A stretch of DNA of 64,000 nt. Source: Tetrahymena elliotti 4EA (Eukaryota; Ciliophora; Oligohymenophorea; Hymenostomatida; Tetrahymenidae). The stretch covers positions 496,001 through 560,000 of the forward strand of contig JH720303.1 of NCBI GenBank assembly GCA_000231825.2, read 5' to 3'. The notes beneath the pieces were generated by a model that was given only the letters and a program-made list of their open reading frames with translations, searched no databases and was not told the origin of the DNA. Of the stretch, positions 24,222-37,400 are shown piece after piece (the stretch's first letter is position 1; every line of letters starts with the position of its first letter). Both the position numbers and the translations under genes were made by a program.

Positions 24222-27200
24222 TCATATTTTGAAAACATTTTTACTTTAAATCACTTTTTTACTTTTAAGATATTGCTATTTTTTTTCTATTTCTTTCACC
24301 TTTAGCTTCTCACTTATCTGCCCAACAAGCTAATTATATCTCTAAAGCAATTCTTTTGTCTCTATCTTAGAATCATTGCTTAATAAAAAATTTTGCATAA
24401 ATTAGTTATGGAGGGCTTATCTTTCAAGTGACTTTGGCTTTTTGAAGGTCTTAGTTTCACTTATTATTAATTCTTCTTTCTATTTTTAATTGCTATCTTA
24501 GTTATTAAGCAAATTTAAGATTTCATATTCATATTCATCACATTTTACTTTTTTACCAACAGGCTAATATTATTATTAAAACTACTGTTACTAAATATTA
24601 CTAAAGCTTTATTGGTTTTCTTTCATATTCATACTTTAAAAATCTCTCTAACTTTATTCCTTTTAATAGCTTTTAGGTAAGGTTTGCTCATTTTACATTT
24701 AATGAGAGCTATATTTTTTAAATTCATTATTATTGTTTACTTAAGTAAATTAATTCCTAATTGTGTTTTGATTTGAATCATCTATCAATGAAGGATTTCC
24801 AAGTATCTGAATAGTATATCCATTATTAGCCACTAAATGTGTGTGGTTAGAACTGGACTAGTACATTTTTTATTACTAATTCTACTTTTATTGCAAGTGG
24901 TAATGTTCTAAAATATCATCTCCTTACTAATAATTATTTTAGAAAGACTTATTGTTAAAGGATTCATTCATACAAAATGTATCAAAACAATTTTTAGTTT
25001 CATTTTCATAGTTTATATAATTATTATTAGCTTGTAAAGACTATGAATTAGATTGAATCTTCTTTAAAATCTATTAATTTTTAGAATTTTCATCTTTTTG
25101 TTCTAAAAAATTATCATTTCTATCACTCTGCCCTAAATACTGTAAAGAATGATTCTTTGAATATTTATTTTTTTAAGTATATTATGGATATGCAGCTCCT
25201 TCTAGTCTTGAATTATTTTAGTTCTATGTTAAATTAATTGATTAGCTTTCTACCAATTTAGAATTTTACTAAAAATGCTAACTTCTCATTTGAATACTGT
25301 TTTCATAAGAATTTATTTGATTTTACCTGTGAGTGTAACTGTCATTAAAAAAGTGAGGATTTTCTTAGAAATGATTATTAAATTTAACAGGTTTTTCCTA
25401 CTGATTTTGATAGACTTTTTATACTTCTAAAAGCTACTTTTTCTCATCTGATTAGACAGATTTAAATTCATCATAAAGCTACTTCTTGACATTTTAACTG
25501 TCTTTATTTTGCTCTTTTTATGAATTTTTATTTTGGTTAACTTGCTGCTATTCTTCCTAATTTGTTTGCTTTAAACTTTTATTTTCTCCTATGATTCTTT
25601 CTTTTATTTACATAAATTATTTTATTTTGCTACTAAATGGGCTAGTAGATTTTTTTCTTGTTTCATTTGAATTTTTTTGCTAATAACTTTAAGATTCTTT
25701 TCCTTGTTAATCAGATCCAGTAACAGTCGATAATTTCATATCAATTTATTATTTAAGCCTAATCATTTCCTAAGGTGAAAGGTAGTCAACAATATTTTTT
25801 ACAGTATCTATATTTTATTTTGGAATGGAGTGCTATGTATGACTAGTAGTTTTAGGAAATACTTTTTCACTATCTTTTTGCTATGAACTGGTGCAAGTTA
25901 TGATAGGATTTCTATATGTACTCTAAAAGCTATTATTTAATCTAAGATTACTTAATTTTAATTCGCTATCTTCAACATCAAACTAATCATAGTCATACTC
26001 TTCTGATTAAAGTTAACTTTATTTCATTTAATCTAACAATTTTCTTGATTTTAAAATATCATATTTAGCCTCTTCTATGACATTATCTTATTTCTAACTA
26101 GATAATTTACTTGGTTACTATCTATTATGATTATAATTCTGCTTTTTTTCATTTTTTTAACTCTCTTAAAATAGAATATTATTTATTTTATTAAACTTAA
26201 AATCATCTTAAATATTCTTTTTCTCTTCTTTTTTCTCAAAATAAAACGTTTCCTATTCTTAATCTGCACTCTAAACAGTGATCAGCTTATTTTGAGTAAA
26301 CTATTATCCACTTTAAACTTCACTCTCTTTATCAAAATCGCTCTTTTAATTATTAATCAAAGGTTTAAAATTAGGTGAAACAAATTTTGAATCTTCTTAA
26401 GTATTCTATTTATTTTTATGAGGAGTGTCTCCTTCTTTATTTTATATTCTTCTTGATCTCTTACCCATCCCCTTTTTTAATTTTTAATAATATTTAAAAT
26501 TTACAAAAACAAAAATCACTTTACTTTTAAACTTTGAGCCAAATAATCGATTTCTTCTTTAAGCATATTGATTTCCTTTTTTTTTATTGAAATTTTTGAC
26601 TCTTTTAAGCCATTTTCTGAGTTTGATTATTGTAAATAGTGAGAGTGATTATACATAGAATTTTAATGTGCAGATTAATTTCTTTATCTACCTGTATTTA
26701 TAGTCTCTTAATTCTAGTTTAGAAGATCATTCATTTTATTTACAATATGTTCACTGCTTGTTTACATATGGACTGAATTATTTTTTTATCTACTTGCTGT
26801 GTAAAATCCTTTTTCATCTTAAAAATTAGAAGGACGATGATTACGTTACGTATTAAAATTTGAAGAGTATTTTAATAACTATCCTTCTTGAAATTTGCCA
26901 CTAGATTTAATATCTGAAAGTTTAAGAATATCGTTTCCTTTATACTCACTTTCTTCAGTAAGCATTTATTTATATAAAGAATTAGGTTAAGATTGTAAAA
27001 GTAATTCATCATTTTCCCTAAGAAATTATGATTGTATCTAATTTTGTTCAGGGTTATGTGATTTAATTTAATGAATTAGTTCTATAGTTTTTTTTATTTA
27101 ATCACTCTCTTACTTTTTATCATCTTGTTTAGTAAAATTTCTGCTCATCTTCAGGCTTCTACTTTTGAGCTGTTTTTTAAATATATTTTTTAAATGTTTT

Positions 27201-27799
27201 TTTGTTTGAATTAAATTTCCAATTCAAATTTAAATAAATTCATATTAAAATAAAATGTAAATGATTTTACTAAATTAGTTGATTCTTCTAATTATTTTAT
27301 TTATTCATTATATTCTTTTCTTAAATTTCGAGTATCGTGATATATATCCTGTGAGCTCTATCTAATTTTATCAATCTTTTCTTCATAAATTTATTAAGTT
27401 TGCACAAGTTATTCATATAAAATCTTCTTTTCTTCTGATTCCTAAGTTAATTTCTGTAGGATTTATCCTATTTTTTGCTTATCTTCTGAGCATAAATCTG
27501 CTAGCTTTGCTTATTTTCTACCCCTGCTCTATGAAGGGCTTTTCTCCTTTATATTTCTAATTTCTCCTTAGAATTATACCTATTTAACATAAAATCCTGA
27601 AGTTCTCATCAGTAAATTCAATTTTTAATATTACAAGCTTAGGGTACTCTTCTGATTAAAAACTGGGAGTATCTCTTCTAATTGATGACTCTGAATAATT
27701 TTTGCTGTTTCCTTAAATTTAAAATGTAAGTTAGTTAGTTAGTTTAACCTATTAAGTATTCTTATTGAAATAAAAATTAATTTATTAGAATTTACTCAT
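24222..27799 (-). CDS. Coiled-coil, Q/N-rich protein (~1141 aa), 3 main exons, two frame changes in exon 1
   Basis: Exons 27799-27271, 27169-26525 and 26471-24222. Introns GTAAAA..CAG (99 nt) and GTAAAG..AAG (53 nt) are phase 0 and join what would otherwise look like two genes only 47 nt apart. Residues ~60-175 are strongly coiled coil (KKILYEQLVQTQQIYEEK, KEYNEQIKQLEE); the remainder is Gln/Asn/Ser/Lys-rich with another coiled coil near the C-terminus ([18 protein letters not shown]). Exon 1 contains three successive coding-like frames: first change near 27607 (a 38-nt GTAATA..CAG intron 27632-27595 could explain it), second near 27508 (no plausible AT-rich intron; a single missing base after NKQ would restore it). 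No catalytic or membrane motif. Possibly cytoskeletal; function unknown. Confidence 0.7.
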
Positions 27800-28113
27800 T
27801 TTCCGCTAATTGGCTAACAGGTGAAAAGTTAATTATCAAGCAATTGATTTATTTTTAATTGATTGATTATAAAGATATTTTTAAAAAACCTTCAACTAAA
27901 ATTTTGAATAGTTATCAGTCAATATTAGTTAATAATAATCAAATTCAAATCATTATTTCAGTTTATAAATATTAAAGAAATCTGCTCTATAAAGACTATA
28001 TTGCTATATAAACACAACATTGATTAATTTCATAAAATGAATTTAACATTTTTATATTTATTAAAATTTATTTTATTTTAAAAAAATATTTTAAGGATTT
28101 TTAGTAGGTGTTT
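27800..28113. other. Short intergenic spacer between two minus-strand genes
   Basis: 314 bp, very AT-rich; must hold the 3' end of the Nudix transcript and the promoter of the coiled-coil gene. No motif recognised. Confidence 0.5.
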
Positions 28114-28749
28114 TCAAGATTTACTTCTTTCATATTTTCTTACTTTTTCATAAACCATTTTGATAACCTCAAGATGATCAAATGCTATTTAGTATTTAGG
28201 TTTTATAAGGTCTTCTATTGGATAAAATTTTGCATCAGCAGCATCATCATTTGCTACTGGATTTTGATCTTAACTAACTTCTACTTTATAAAAAATTGTA
28301 ACAATATGTTCTCTAGGATCTCTTTGGGGTTCACCCTTGACTGTAATAAGCTCACAGCTTGTTCCGTCTAAACCAGTTTCTTCTTTTAATTCTCTTAAGC
28401 ATCCTTTAGACGGTTCTTCATTATAATCTAAAAATCCTCCTGGGAAAGCTAAATATCCCTTAAAAGGTTCTCCTTTTCTTGTTATCATAAGCACTTCATA
28501 TCTATGTTTGTAATTTTATTTTTTTCTTAAAACAATGGCATCTGTTGTGATAGAAGGTACTAAATATTTTCCTTTGAGTGGAGGAAATTTTCTACCAAAT
28601 TAATCATATTATTACTATTATTAGGTATTCTAAGAATTATCAGAAGTTGAAAATGTATATTAGCTCATATAGGTAAAATAATTGTGAGATAAAAATTGTT
28701 TAGGGTTTTATACTTTTAAATTGCTGAATGATCGCTTTAGTAAAATCAT
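28114..28749 (-). CDS. Nudix hydrolase, ADP-ribose pyrophosphatase-like, possible mitochondrial presequence
   Basis: 211 aa, single exon. A complete Nudix box G-x5-E-x7-R-E-x2-E-E-x-G is present as GGFLDYNEEPSKG..RELKEETGL (about 116-137), preceded by GYLAFPGG. Downstream DDAADAKFYPIEDL and IAFDHLEVI match the COG1051/NrtR-like group whose members often hydrolyse ADP-ribose or related nucleoside diphosphates. The box glutamates bind Mg2+. The N-terminus (MILLKRSFSNLKV) is basic, hydroxylated and lacks acidic residues for over 25 residues, which fits a mitochondrial targeting peptide (inferred). A Q-run follows before the domain. Start ATG 28749 is the first of the frame. It faces the ZC3H15-like gene across a 465-bp divergent spacer. 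Confidence 0.92.
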
Positions 28750-29214
28750 TTTTTTTAGAAGGGATTTTATTTAATATATTATATTTTGAAAATCTAATTG
28801 GAATATTAATGATAAAAACTGGCGGAGTTAGGTAGTAAATAAAAAATAAATTGATTGAAAAAATAAAAATTGTGAAGATAATGATAGCTGAATGAATGAA
28901 AATCTACAATAAAAAAAGAATTATTTCTAGAAGAAAGAAATTATAATTAAATTTCATTAGTATAAGATAGGTGCATTCTACTAAATTCATTCTAAACATT
29001 TAAATTCATATCAATTATAAATCTTTTAAAAAAGCAAATAAGATTTTTAGCGTCTTACTTTTACTTACTATTTTTCATTTAATGTTTCTATTAATCCAAA
29101 GACCAAAAAAAAGAAAGGAAGAAAAGAAATTATTAAAAATATCAAATAGATATAAAATTCTTAACACAGAATAGCAAAGAAAACCAAATAATAATCATAA
29201 CTTAGATTTTTAAA
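28750..29214. promoter_or_regulatory. Divergent intergenic region, likely bidirectional promoter
   Basis: Separates the head-to-head Nudix (minus) and ZC3H15-like (plus) genes. AT-rich, with no recognisable defined promoter element; called from gene geometry only. Confidence 0.45.
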
Positions 29215-30833
29215 ATGCCACCCAAGAAAGAAGGACCTAGCAAAAAGACCGAATAAAAGAAGCAAACCAAGATCATTGAAGACAAGACCTTTGGTCTTAA
29301 AAATAAGAATAAATCTAAAGTCGTTTAGCAGTAAGCTAGCATATTTATTTTATTAATTTATTCATAAATCATTCAAAGATAGTTTTCTATATTTGAGAAT
29401 CTTTTAAGATAAAGCATATTTAAAAATGAATTCATTCAAAATAAAAAATATTTTATTTCAATCTCTGTATTTTTCTAAATTTTGATTTATCTATCTATTA
29501 CAATTACCTTTTTTGATTTCTAAAAATGCCAAATTATTATTTTCAAATTATTAGATTTGTCAAGAGTGTCACAAATCAAGTTGTTAACTAAGGCAAAGTA
29601 ATCATTTTATAGTTGCTTAGTTGTGGCTTTTTTCTAAAATTATTATCTAATAATTATAGGGTACTTAAGAAAAACTTATGGCAGAAGAATTCGAAAAAAG
29701 AAAGGCTTAAAAAGCTGAAGAAGAAAGAAAGGCTTTGATGGCTTCTATTTTTAAAACTGTTGATGCAGTCAAGGTTATTTCCAAAAAAGGAGAAGATGGT
29801 ACTGAAGAAACAATTAAGATTTGCCAATTCTTTAAGCAAGGTTTATGTAATAAGGGTAAAAAGTGTAAATTATCTCACGATTTACCTAAAGACAATTAAA
29901 AAATTGATGTTTATACTGATCAACGTGCCTAATTTGATGAAGAAGAAGAAGGAGAACTTGATTCTGAAAAGCTTAATGAAATTATCAAGCAAAAAGAAGG
30001 CTCTTATAAAAAATAATGTGCTACCGAAATTGTCTGCAAGTATATTATAATATATTATAAATTCTTTCTTTTCTTTAAATAAAATTAAACTGTTTAAATT
30101 GATTGCTTATTAAATTAATAGATATTTCTTGGATGCTGTTGAAAAAGGAAAATATGGTTGGAAATGGATGTGTCCTAACGGTGGTTACGATTGCCATTAT
30201 AGACATTGTTTACCTCCTGGTTATATGTTAAAGAAAGATATGAAAAAAGATGAAGAAGTTAAATCTAAAGTTGAAGATCTTATTGATGAACAAAGAGATG
30301 GATTTTAACGTTCCAATGGTACTCCTGTTACCCTTGAAAGATTTTTAGAATGGAAAAAGAAAAGAGCTGAAAAGAAAGCCTTAGATGAAGAGAAAAAGAA
30401 GGAAGAATTAGCTAAGAAAAATAAAGGTTAAAAGAAGCTTGCTGGTCTCACTGGTAGAGCTCTTTTTGTTTTCGATCCTACTCTTTTCTAGGATGACGCT
30501 GATGCTGCTGATGAAGCTGTTATGGATAACAGAGAAGAAGTTGAAGAAGAATAATAAGGAGAAGAAGAAGCTGAATAAGAAAAAAATAATCAAGAACAAA
30601 GACGTCTTATGGAAGAATAAGAAAAAATAGAAGAAAAAAAGCAAGAAGATGAAGAAGTTGAATAATAGGAAGAATAAAAGGTAGATTAAAAGGAAGAATC
30701 TAATACCAATTAAAAGACAAATCTTGATGAAGTAATCTTAATAAGTCTTTCAAAAAATATTAAATTTTATTAACATTTTACTTTTAATAAATAGAAATAT
30801 ATTCATATTGATGAAGAAGATCAAATCTTTTGA
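29215..30833 (+). CDS. ZC3H15: ZC3H15 (DFRP1)-like CCCH zinc finger protein
   Basis: 395 aa; exons 29215-29330, 29555-29597, 29660-30039, 30122-30731, 30795-30833, all phases consistent. The N-terminus (MPPKKEGPSKKTEQKK, then KIIEDKTFGLKNKNKS) is the family signature. Two CCCH fingers: CQFFKQGLCNKGKKCKLSH and the C..CPNGGYDCHYRH finger (starting ATEIVCKYFL) ending HCLPPGYMLKKDMK. The DFRP-type middle region (LERFLEWKKKRAEKK, LTGRALFVFDPTLF) and a long acidic E/Q tail follow. In other eukaryotes this protein binds and stabilises the GTPase DRG1 and associates with ribosomes. The last 63-nt intron (30732-30794, GTAATC..TAG) is a multiple of three and TGA-free, so retention would add 21 codons. 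Base composition within exons is normal for highly expressed ciliate genes. Confidence 0.95.
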
Positions 30834-31476
30834 TGTACATCAGATCTCAAAATTGAATAAAATAATTATAATTACAAATCGTTTCTTATAAACTTATAGA
30901 AAATAGCAATAGTTCAATTATCATTTATATTCTAAATAGGTAATACCTAACTACCTGGATACACATATATATGCGCAAACAAACAAACAAAAAAATAAAC
31001 AAAAAACACAAATAAAGAAAGACTTTAAAGCAGCTTGAATTAGTTGAATAGATACTTGCTACATACATACTTAATTTAATCTATTTAGAAATTTTAAAGA
31101 AAGTAAAATGAATGAACAAAACCTTTTAATATTTTCTAGTAAATTAAAATCAATGAAATAAAGTTGCTTATTATTTAAACTTAGTTATTTATATTTATAT
31201 TAATTATGTGTATTTTTTATTGTTAGTTAAAAAACAATGGCTGTCAAATTAAGCATTCATTTTTCAATTGTTTTTTTTATTTAAATTTCTCATTTGCTAA
31301 CTGAAATGTTCAAATTTGCAGTTGTGAAGTTGTTTTTCAATTTTTATTTTCAAATATTTCAATTCATTGTCAATGTATAAATGTAATAATGTAATTGCTA
31401 ATTACTTCATTTGATTAATATATGAGATTGTGGTTAAAATTTATTATCATAAAAGATATCAGAAGAAATTTAGGAT
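30834..31476. other. AT-rich intergenic region
   Basis: Follows ZC3H15 and precedes the STAND gene; an in-frame TGA at 31423 sets the 5' limit of the latter. Simple AAAC/AAAT tracts near 30975-31015. No gene seen. Confidence 0.55.
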
Positions 31477-34400
31477 ATGTTTTTATAAAAAGAAATCAAT
31501 CAAAGAAATATTCAAATAATATCTGATAAGAAATTGATTAAAAGATAGAAGACTAAAAAAGATAAGATGGACATTTAAAATAGTTCCTAAATAAATAAAA
31601 ACTAAAAATAATTGATTATTAAAATTAATAACCAAAAGAGTCTTTCAATTACTTGTGGGTTTTATGGATAAAAAAATAATGATATTTTAGTATAACTGAA
31701 TTGTAACTAAGATGTTTTTCCTGTTTAACTCACATAATTTTAGAAGAATTATATTCAAAAATGTTTAGTAACTAACTTAAATTTATCTAATATGAGCATT
31801 AATTAAAAGATAATTAAAAAATTAAACCTAGAGTAATATAGTACTGAAAAAATTTAGAAGCTTTTAGGTGGAGGATGCGGATAGTCTAATCCAGCTTATG
31901 GACCTAAAGAGTAAAAAATACTTTAAGAAAATTTTCAAAGTAAAACTGTGAATTTGTTAAATAATGATTAATAAAATTAAGATGATTTGACTATTACACA
32001 AAAAATTTATGATATTCTTGATGGGGAATCAGGACTTTCAAAAGAATCTTACTTTTAATAATTATTAGAAATTTAACAGATATTAAAGACTCTTGTCAAA
32101 ATAAAAAATTTAAAAACATTACTGTATCAAACTTAAAATCAAATTATAGATATTATACAAAAATTTATCAGCCTTTACTTAGCTTTTCAATAAGAATTAA
32201 TCCATGAAGATAATGAGAAAGACGTAATTGATCATTAATAAATGATCAAAATAGTAAAAAGCTTAATCGTTAAAATAAAAGGTCTTTGCTAAACTGAGCC
32301 ATTTTTGCACATTTTATACTACTTTGATTTATTAAAAAAGATAATTATTTTGCAAAAAAATAAATAAGACAGTATTTTATTACAAAGTTACATTCCTAAT
32401 TTTCAAAAGGGATTATTTGGCATTGTTTTTTTTGAGGATTCAGAGCAGTTATTGAAAATCATGGCATAAACATAAAGTGATTTAATTCCGTTAAATTAAA
32501 AAAATATCTTAACTAGTATATTTGGATTCAAAGAAGAAATCTTGCTTAGTTTGATAAAATAGAGGAGAAAAGATTAAACTATGTAACAATAACCTCATCT
32601 AATTCTTGATACTCACATATTTTGCTATCATAAAGTTTTTCAGAGTAAAATCATAGTGGAAAGCTCTGATGAGCTTGTTTGTTATGCTCTTTAACAGATT
32701 CATGCATTGATAGAAATGATTAAAAATTTAGTTTTTGATAATGGTAAAAAATATTAAATAGATCAATCAAAACATTTAATTCCTTTTTTAGAAGATTCAA
32801 AATATGGCATTTTAAAATTTACAAAGACTTGCTCTTTTGCAGAAAAAATAGGAGTTGATGTAAGGTCTTATTTAAATTACTCTAAAATAATTAGATATTT
32901 TAGTACTAAGATACTTCTTTTACTTGTAGAACTATTTGAAGAACAGAAAAAAACCTCTCTTTTGATTTATGATAAAATTTGTGATTAACTTTACATTTTG
33001 TTGTTTTTAGAAAAATCTCCATTTATAAATGCGTTATTATACAGCAACCCTTCAGCAAAAAAAATATTTTAAGAAAAATCTAAAGAAAGCTAAGTAAATT
33101 TATCAAATGAAATAATTAGTTTAAATTAAAGATAATAAGAGATTAAATAGCTGGCTAATTAAGAATTATAAAAATCTCAAAAAAGAAAGGTTTCATAAAT
33201 GACTATACAATAATTGAATCAAATTGAATCTTATAAAAATCTCAAGCAGGAAAATTTTACTCTCTTTTTGCAAAACAAATTGATAGAAAGTTGGAGAGAA
33301 AGCATAAAGAGAAAAAGAGAGAAAGGATTAGTGGAAAAAGATGATCATCTAATTGAAACAGTAGAATATTATATTGAGTAAGAATTTAAATTATTTAATT
33401 TAGAAGAAATTAATGATTTTGATACAATAACAGTAAACGAAGTTAAAGGTAATAATGATATTTTTATGTTTATCAAAAATAAAATAAGTTCTTAATAGCA
33501 AAATGTAAGTTAAAATTTTGAAAAAATGTTTATTGTGGTAGGCGAAGAAGGGCTTGGTAAATCAATTTTATTAAAAAAGATAGAATTTTCTTTTATACAG
33601 AGTGAATAAAATTCAACTAATTTAACTATTCCAATAATGCTCTCATTTGAAAATTTACAAAATAAATCTTACTCTTTGGAAAAAACAATAGAAGATTGTG
33701 CTTACTTTCTTTCATCCACAAATTTGTCAGTTGATTCACTGAAAGAGTGTGATTATTAAAAAATCATTCTAATTGATGGTTTCAAAGATCCTGATGGTTT
33801 CTTTAGTAATATATGGTAGGATTTAAATTTAGGTAGCTGGAAAAATACAAAGATAGTTATAGCCTGTAGAGACAGTGATTATCATTCAATTTATAATAAA
33901 AACTAGTTATTCAAAATATCTTAAGATAATATTGAAATTTAAATAGAAAATAATTAACAGAGATAGCAAGAATATTTTGTTTTGTTTTTGTAATAATTTA
34001 ATGAAACTTAGATTCTTAAATATTTCTAAAAATATTTTTATTTGAATTACGATGTGAAATAAAGTTTTAAACTTTATTAAACAGCTGAATAATTATTTAA
34101 AAAATAAAGAGAAATTTACCAGCTTATTCAAGTTCCTATAAATTTATATTTTTACACTCGTATGATAGGTTAAGAATGCTCTTAAAAAGAAAATAGCTAA
34201 ATTGAAAAACTTTCCTAAATTTAAAATTCTTTTTAGCTTTAAGAAAAGTTTATTTATCTCACATTTGAAAGATAAATCCTATTTGGTCATCAAGCACTTT
34301 TCTAAAAATTAGGTATTATTTAAAATAATATTGAAAAAGAAAAGCTCCTATCATTGATGATAGAGCAATACTTTTACTATTTTGAGAATGCATCGTTATA

Positions 34401-37400
34401 TTTATTTAACAAAAAAAGAAATGAAAGAGAAGATCTTTTATAAAATTATTCCTTTCATGAAATTCCTATAGATTTGATAGAAGATTTAAAAGAATTTATT
34501 ATTAAAAAGATCAAAGAAAATTCTAAATCATAAAAAGAGTAGAACGAAAATGAAAATGAAAGAAAATTTAGAGTTGAGGAATATGAGCTCTGCAGTATGA
34601 TTAAAAAATATTTTGAAACATCTTCTTTATTAGAAATAAAGCAACAATCTATCAAAAAATTATGGTGTTCGGATTATGAACAAGTATTTACTTTTGATTT
34701 TAAGCACACCTAAATTTTGGAACATTTTGTAGCTCGAGCTATGATTAGAGATTTTAAAAATTAATCAAATCTATCGATTCGAAATCTACCATTAATAACC
34801 CTCAATAATTTTGCTATTAACTCAATATATATAGTAACTCCTCACTCTTAGTTTGAAAAAGACTAATTAGGATTCGGTATTTTAAATTAACTCTGCAAGC
34901 TTATCAGTGAAGAAATTATAAAAGAAGAATAGTTACATTAGAGCATTCATAAAGATTAAAATTATGAATAGCTTGACATGCCTAAAAATAATAAGTTTAT
35001 AGAATACATTTAGAGAACAAGAGACAGAGATATCATGAAAATGAAGCTTAAACATTAATTAGATGTAGGTTCATCTAATCTGCTTTCAGTTCTTTGCTAA
35101 TTAAAATACAATCTCTCTGGAATAGATTTTTCATTTTGTAGTTTTTCTTGTGCTTACTTATTCGATTACAAAGGGAAATAAATTAACTTTACAGGAAGTA
35201 ATTTAAATAATGCTAACATTTCCGATTCATTAATTAACTCAACTTTAGCTAGAACTGAAAATTGTATATCATGGGGAGACTAAATTTTATTTGACTCACA
35301 TAATTTATTTTCTTTCAATAAAATTAACTACTTTCATGATGATTCTAACTTTGTTGTTTGTGGAACAGATACTGGTTACCTAAACATTTACTGCTTTGAT
35401 AAAAATAAAAGAATGTTATAAATGAATAGCAGCAACAATAGGAGTAGAAATAACTCATAAGATGCTAAGTATTCATCTTAATAAAGTTTAGTGAATTCAC
35501 CAAATCAAAGAAAAGTAAAAACTGATATTAGTAGCAGGTCAAAAAGTAGATCACCTCAACAAAGACCTGTAAATAGTTAGAAAAGTCTTAATAACTCAAA
35601 TATTAGACCTGGCACATCATAATCAGTCAATTCTAGCATGGAGTAAGTATAATATCAGATAAACGTATCTTAAGTATAGATTAATAACAGTTTATTAAAC
35701 TCTACTTGTAACTTTTCTTAGCTTTCTTTGAATGATGATTATCAAACTTAATAATCTTATCTCTAAGATTCATAATTGCTTAAATCTAAAATTTATTTTA
35801 AGGGAGCAATAAATGATCTTGAAGATTATTTTAATACAGTTATTGTATCTTAAAATTCAAATGTTCTTTGTATACATAAGTATACATTAGATCTTTTAAG
35901 CATGTTATAAGCTCACGATTAAGGAGAGATCAGAATGTCATTATGCAAAAGGAAACACATGTTTGCAACTATTTCATTGATTGAATCTACTTGCAAGATT
36001 TGGTAGATAAATAAGCAAAAAGGGTTTGTTCTAGTCTAAAGATTAGAAGAAAAATTTGAATCTTTTAAATATTTTACATCAGCTGTCAGATTATCTAGTG
36101 ATGGAAAAATTTTAGCCTTAGGTTCTACTGATAGCTATGTGAGAATTTATAATTAATCTTAATCTAATTCATTTGCTTTAGTTTAAAAAATAAAAATTCA
36201 TTGTAAATCACCAATTTCTCACTTAGTATTTTCAAGTAATTCACAATATTTAGCAGTAGGAGGTAAATAGGAAGAAAAATATTTAACTATTTTAGAATAA
36301 ACTAGCTAAAATTCATTTTATCCTATTAAAATTTCACAAGAAAAAGAAAATAGGTTTCTATAAATTGTTTAATTCACTCCTAGCTGTAGGAATATGGTCA
36401 CTTCATATTAAAAAAGTGGAAAATTAATTTTATGGTTAATAAGTAACAATAGTAAAATATCATAAGTTGATTGTGTCCAAGTTGTTTAGGATGGTAGTTG
36501 CATATCATCAATATCTTTTTTTTATTAGCAAAATATTACTATTGATTCAACTTTAGAAGATGCTGGTAACGTATTAATGTGCATAGGAAGTAATTAAAGT
36601 TAGAATTTAATTACATATAGCATAAGAGATAATAAATTTATACTAAAAGAACAAAAAATAAGAGGTCATGAAAAAAGCATTCATACTATTACTATATCAA
36701 AAAACAGTATTGTTTCATACAGTAAAGATTAAATATGTATTAACTGGAATATCAATCAATCAACATCATAGCTTGATTAAATGTAAGTTATACCTTATAT
36801 GATTATGGAAGATATAGCTCAGTAAGAGATATAATAGCTGTCTTTTTCTCCTGATAATAAGCTTTTTGCTGTTGTATTATCAAAAAAAGGAAAAGTTGAT
36901 TCGTTTTGCTAAATATTTTTAGTCGATGATGGAAAAAATATTTCTGGAATAAATAAAGAAAGTTTATTTTTATTGATTCAAAGTAAAAATATTAAGTGTG
37001 TTTGCTTCTCACCAGATACTCAGTTATTAGCTCTAGCTGACTCTGAGATCAATTCAATAAGTATCTTCAGATTAGAAACTAAAGAAAAAATATTTGAAAT
37101 AAGATTAGATAATTAATAATCTAATAACACAAATATTAATTTTATGCAGTTTTCAAAAAATAATAAATATCTTTATGCAATTGATGATTCAAAGGTATGT
37201 TATTTATGGGATGTGTCTTAACAATACCATGAGGTAGCTTCCATTAAGTTAGGAAAATCTAATAACAAAATTATTGGTACAAGCTTAGCACCAGATAATA
37301 ACATATTCAGAATTGTTACAAGTAAAGGTGAGCTCAGATCATTTAACATATTCAATAATCTTGAAGTCTTATAAAAATAATATTTTAATTAAGAAGATAG

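Noticed and set aside
24222..26468. Independent gene starting at ATG 26468, 47 nt after another stop
   Set aside because: A 53-nt GTAAAG..AAG intron (26524-26472) with matching phase 0 links it to the upstream exons, and 53 nt is the common intron size here.
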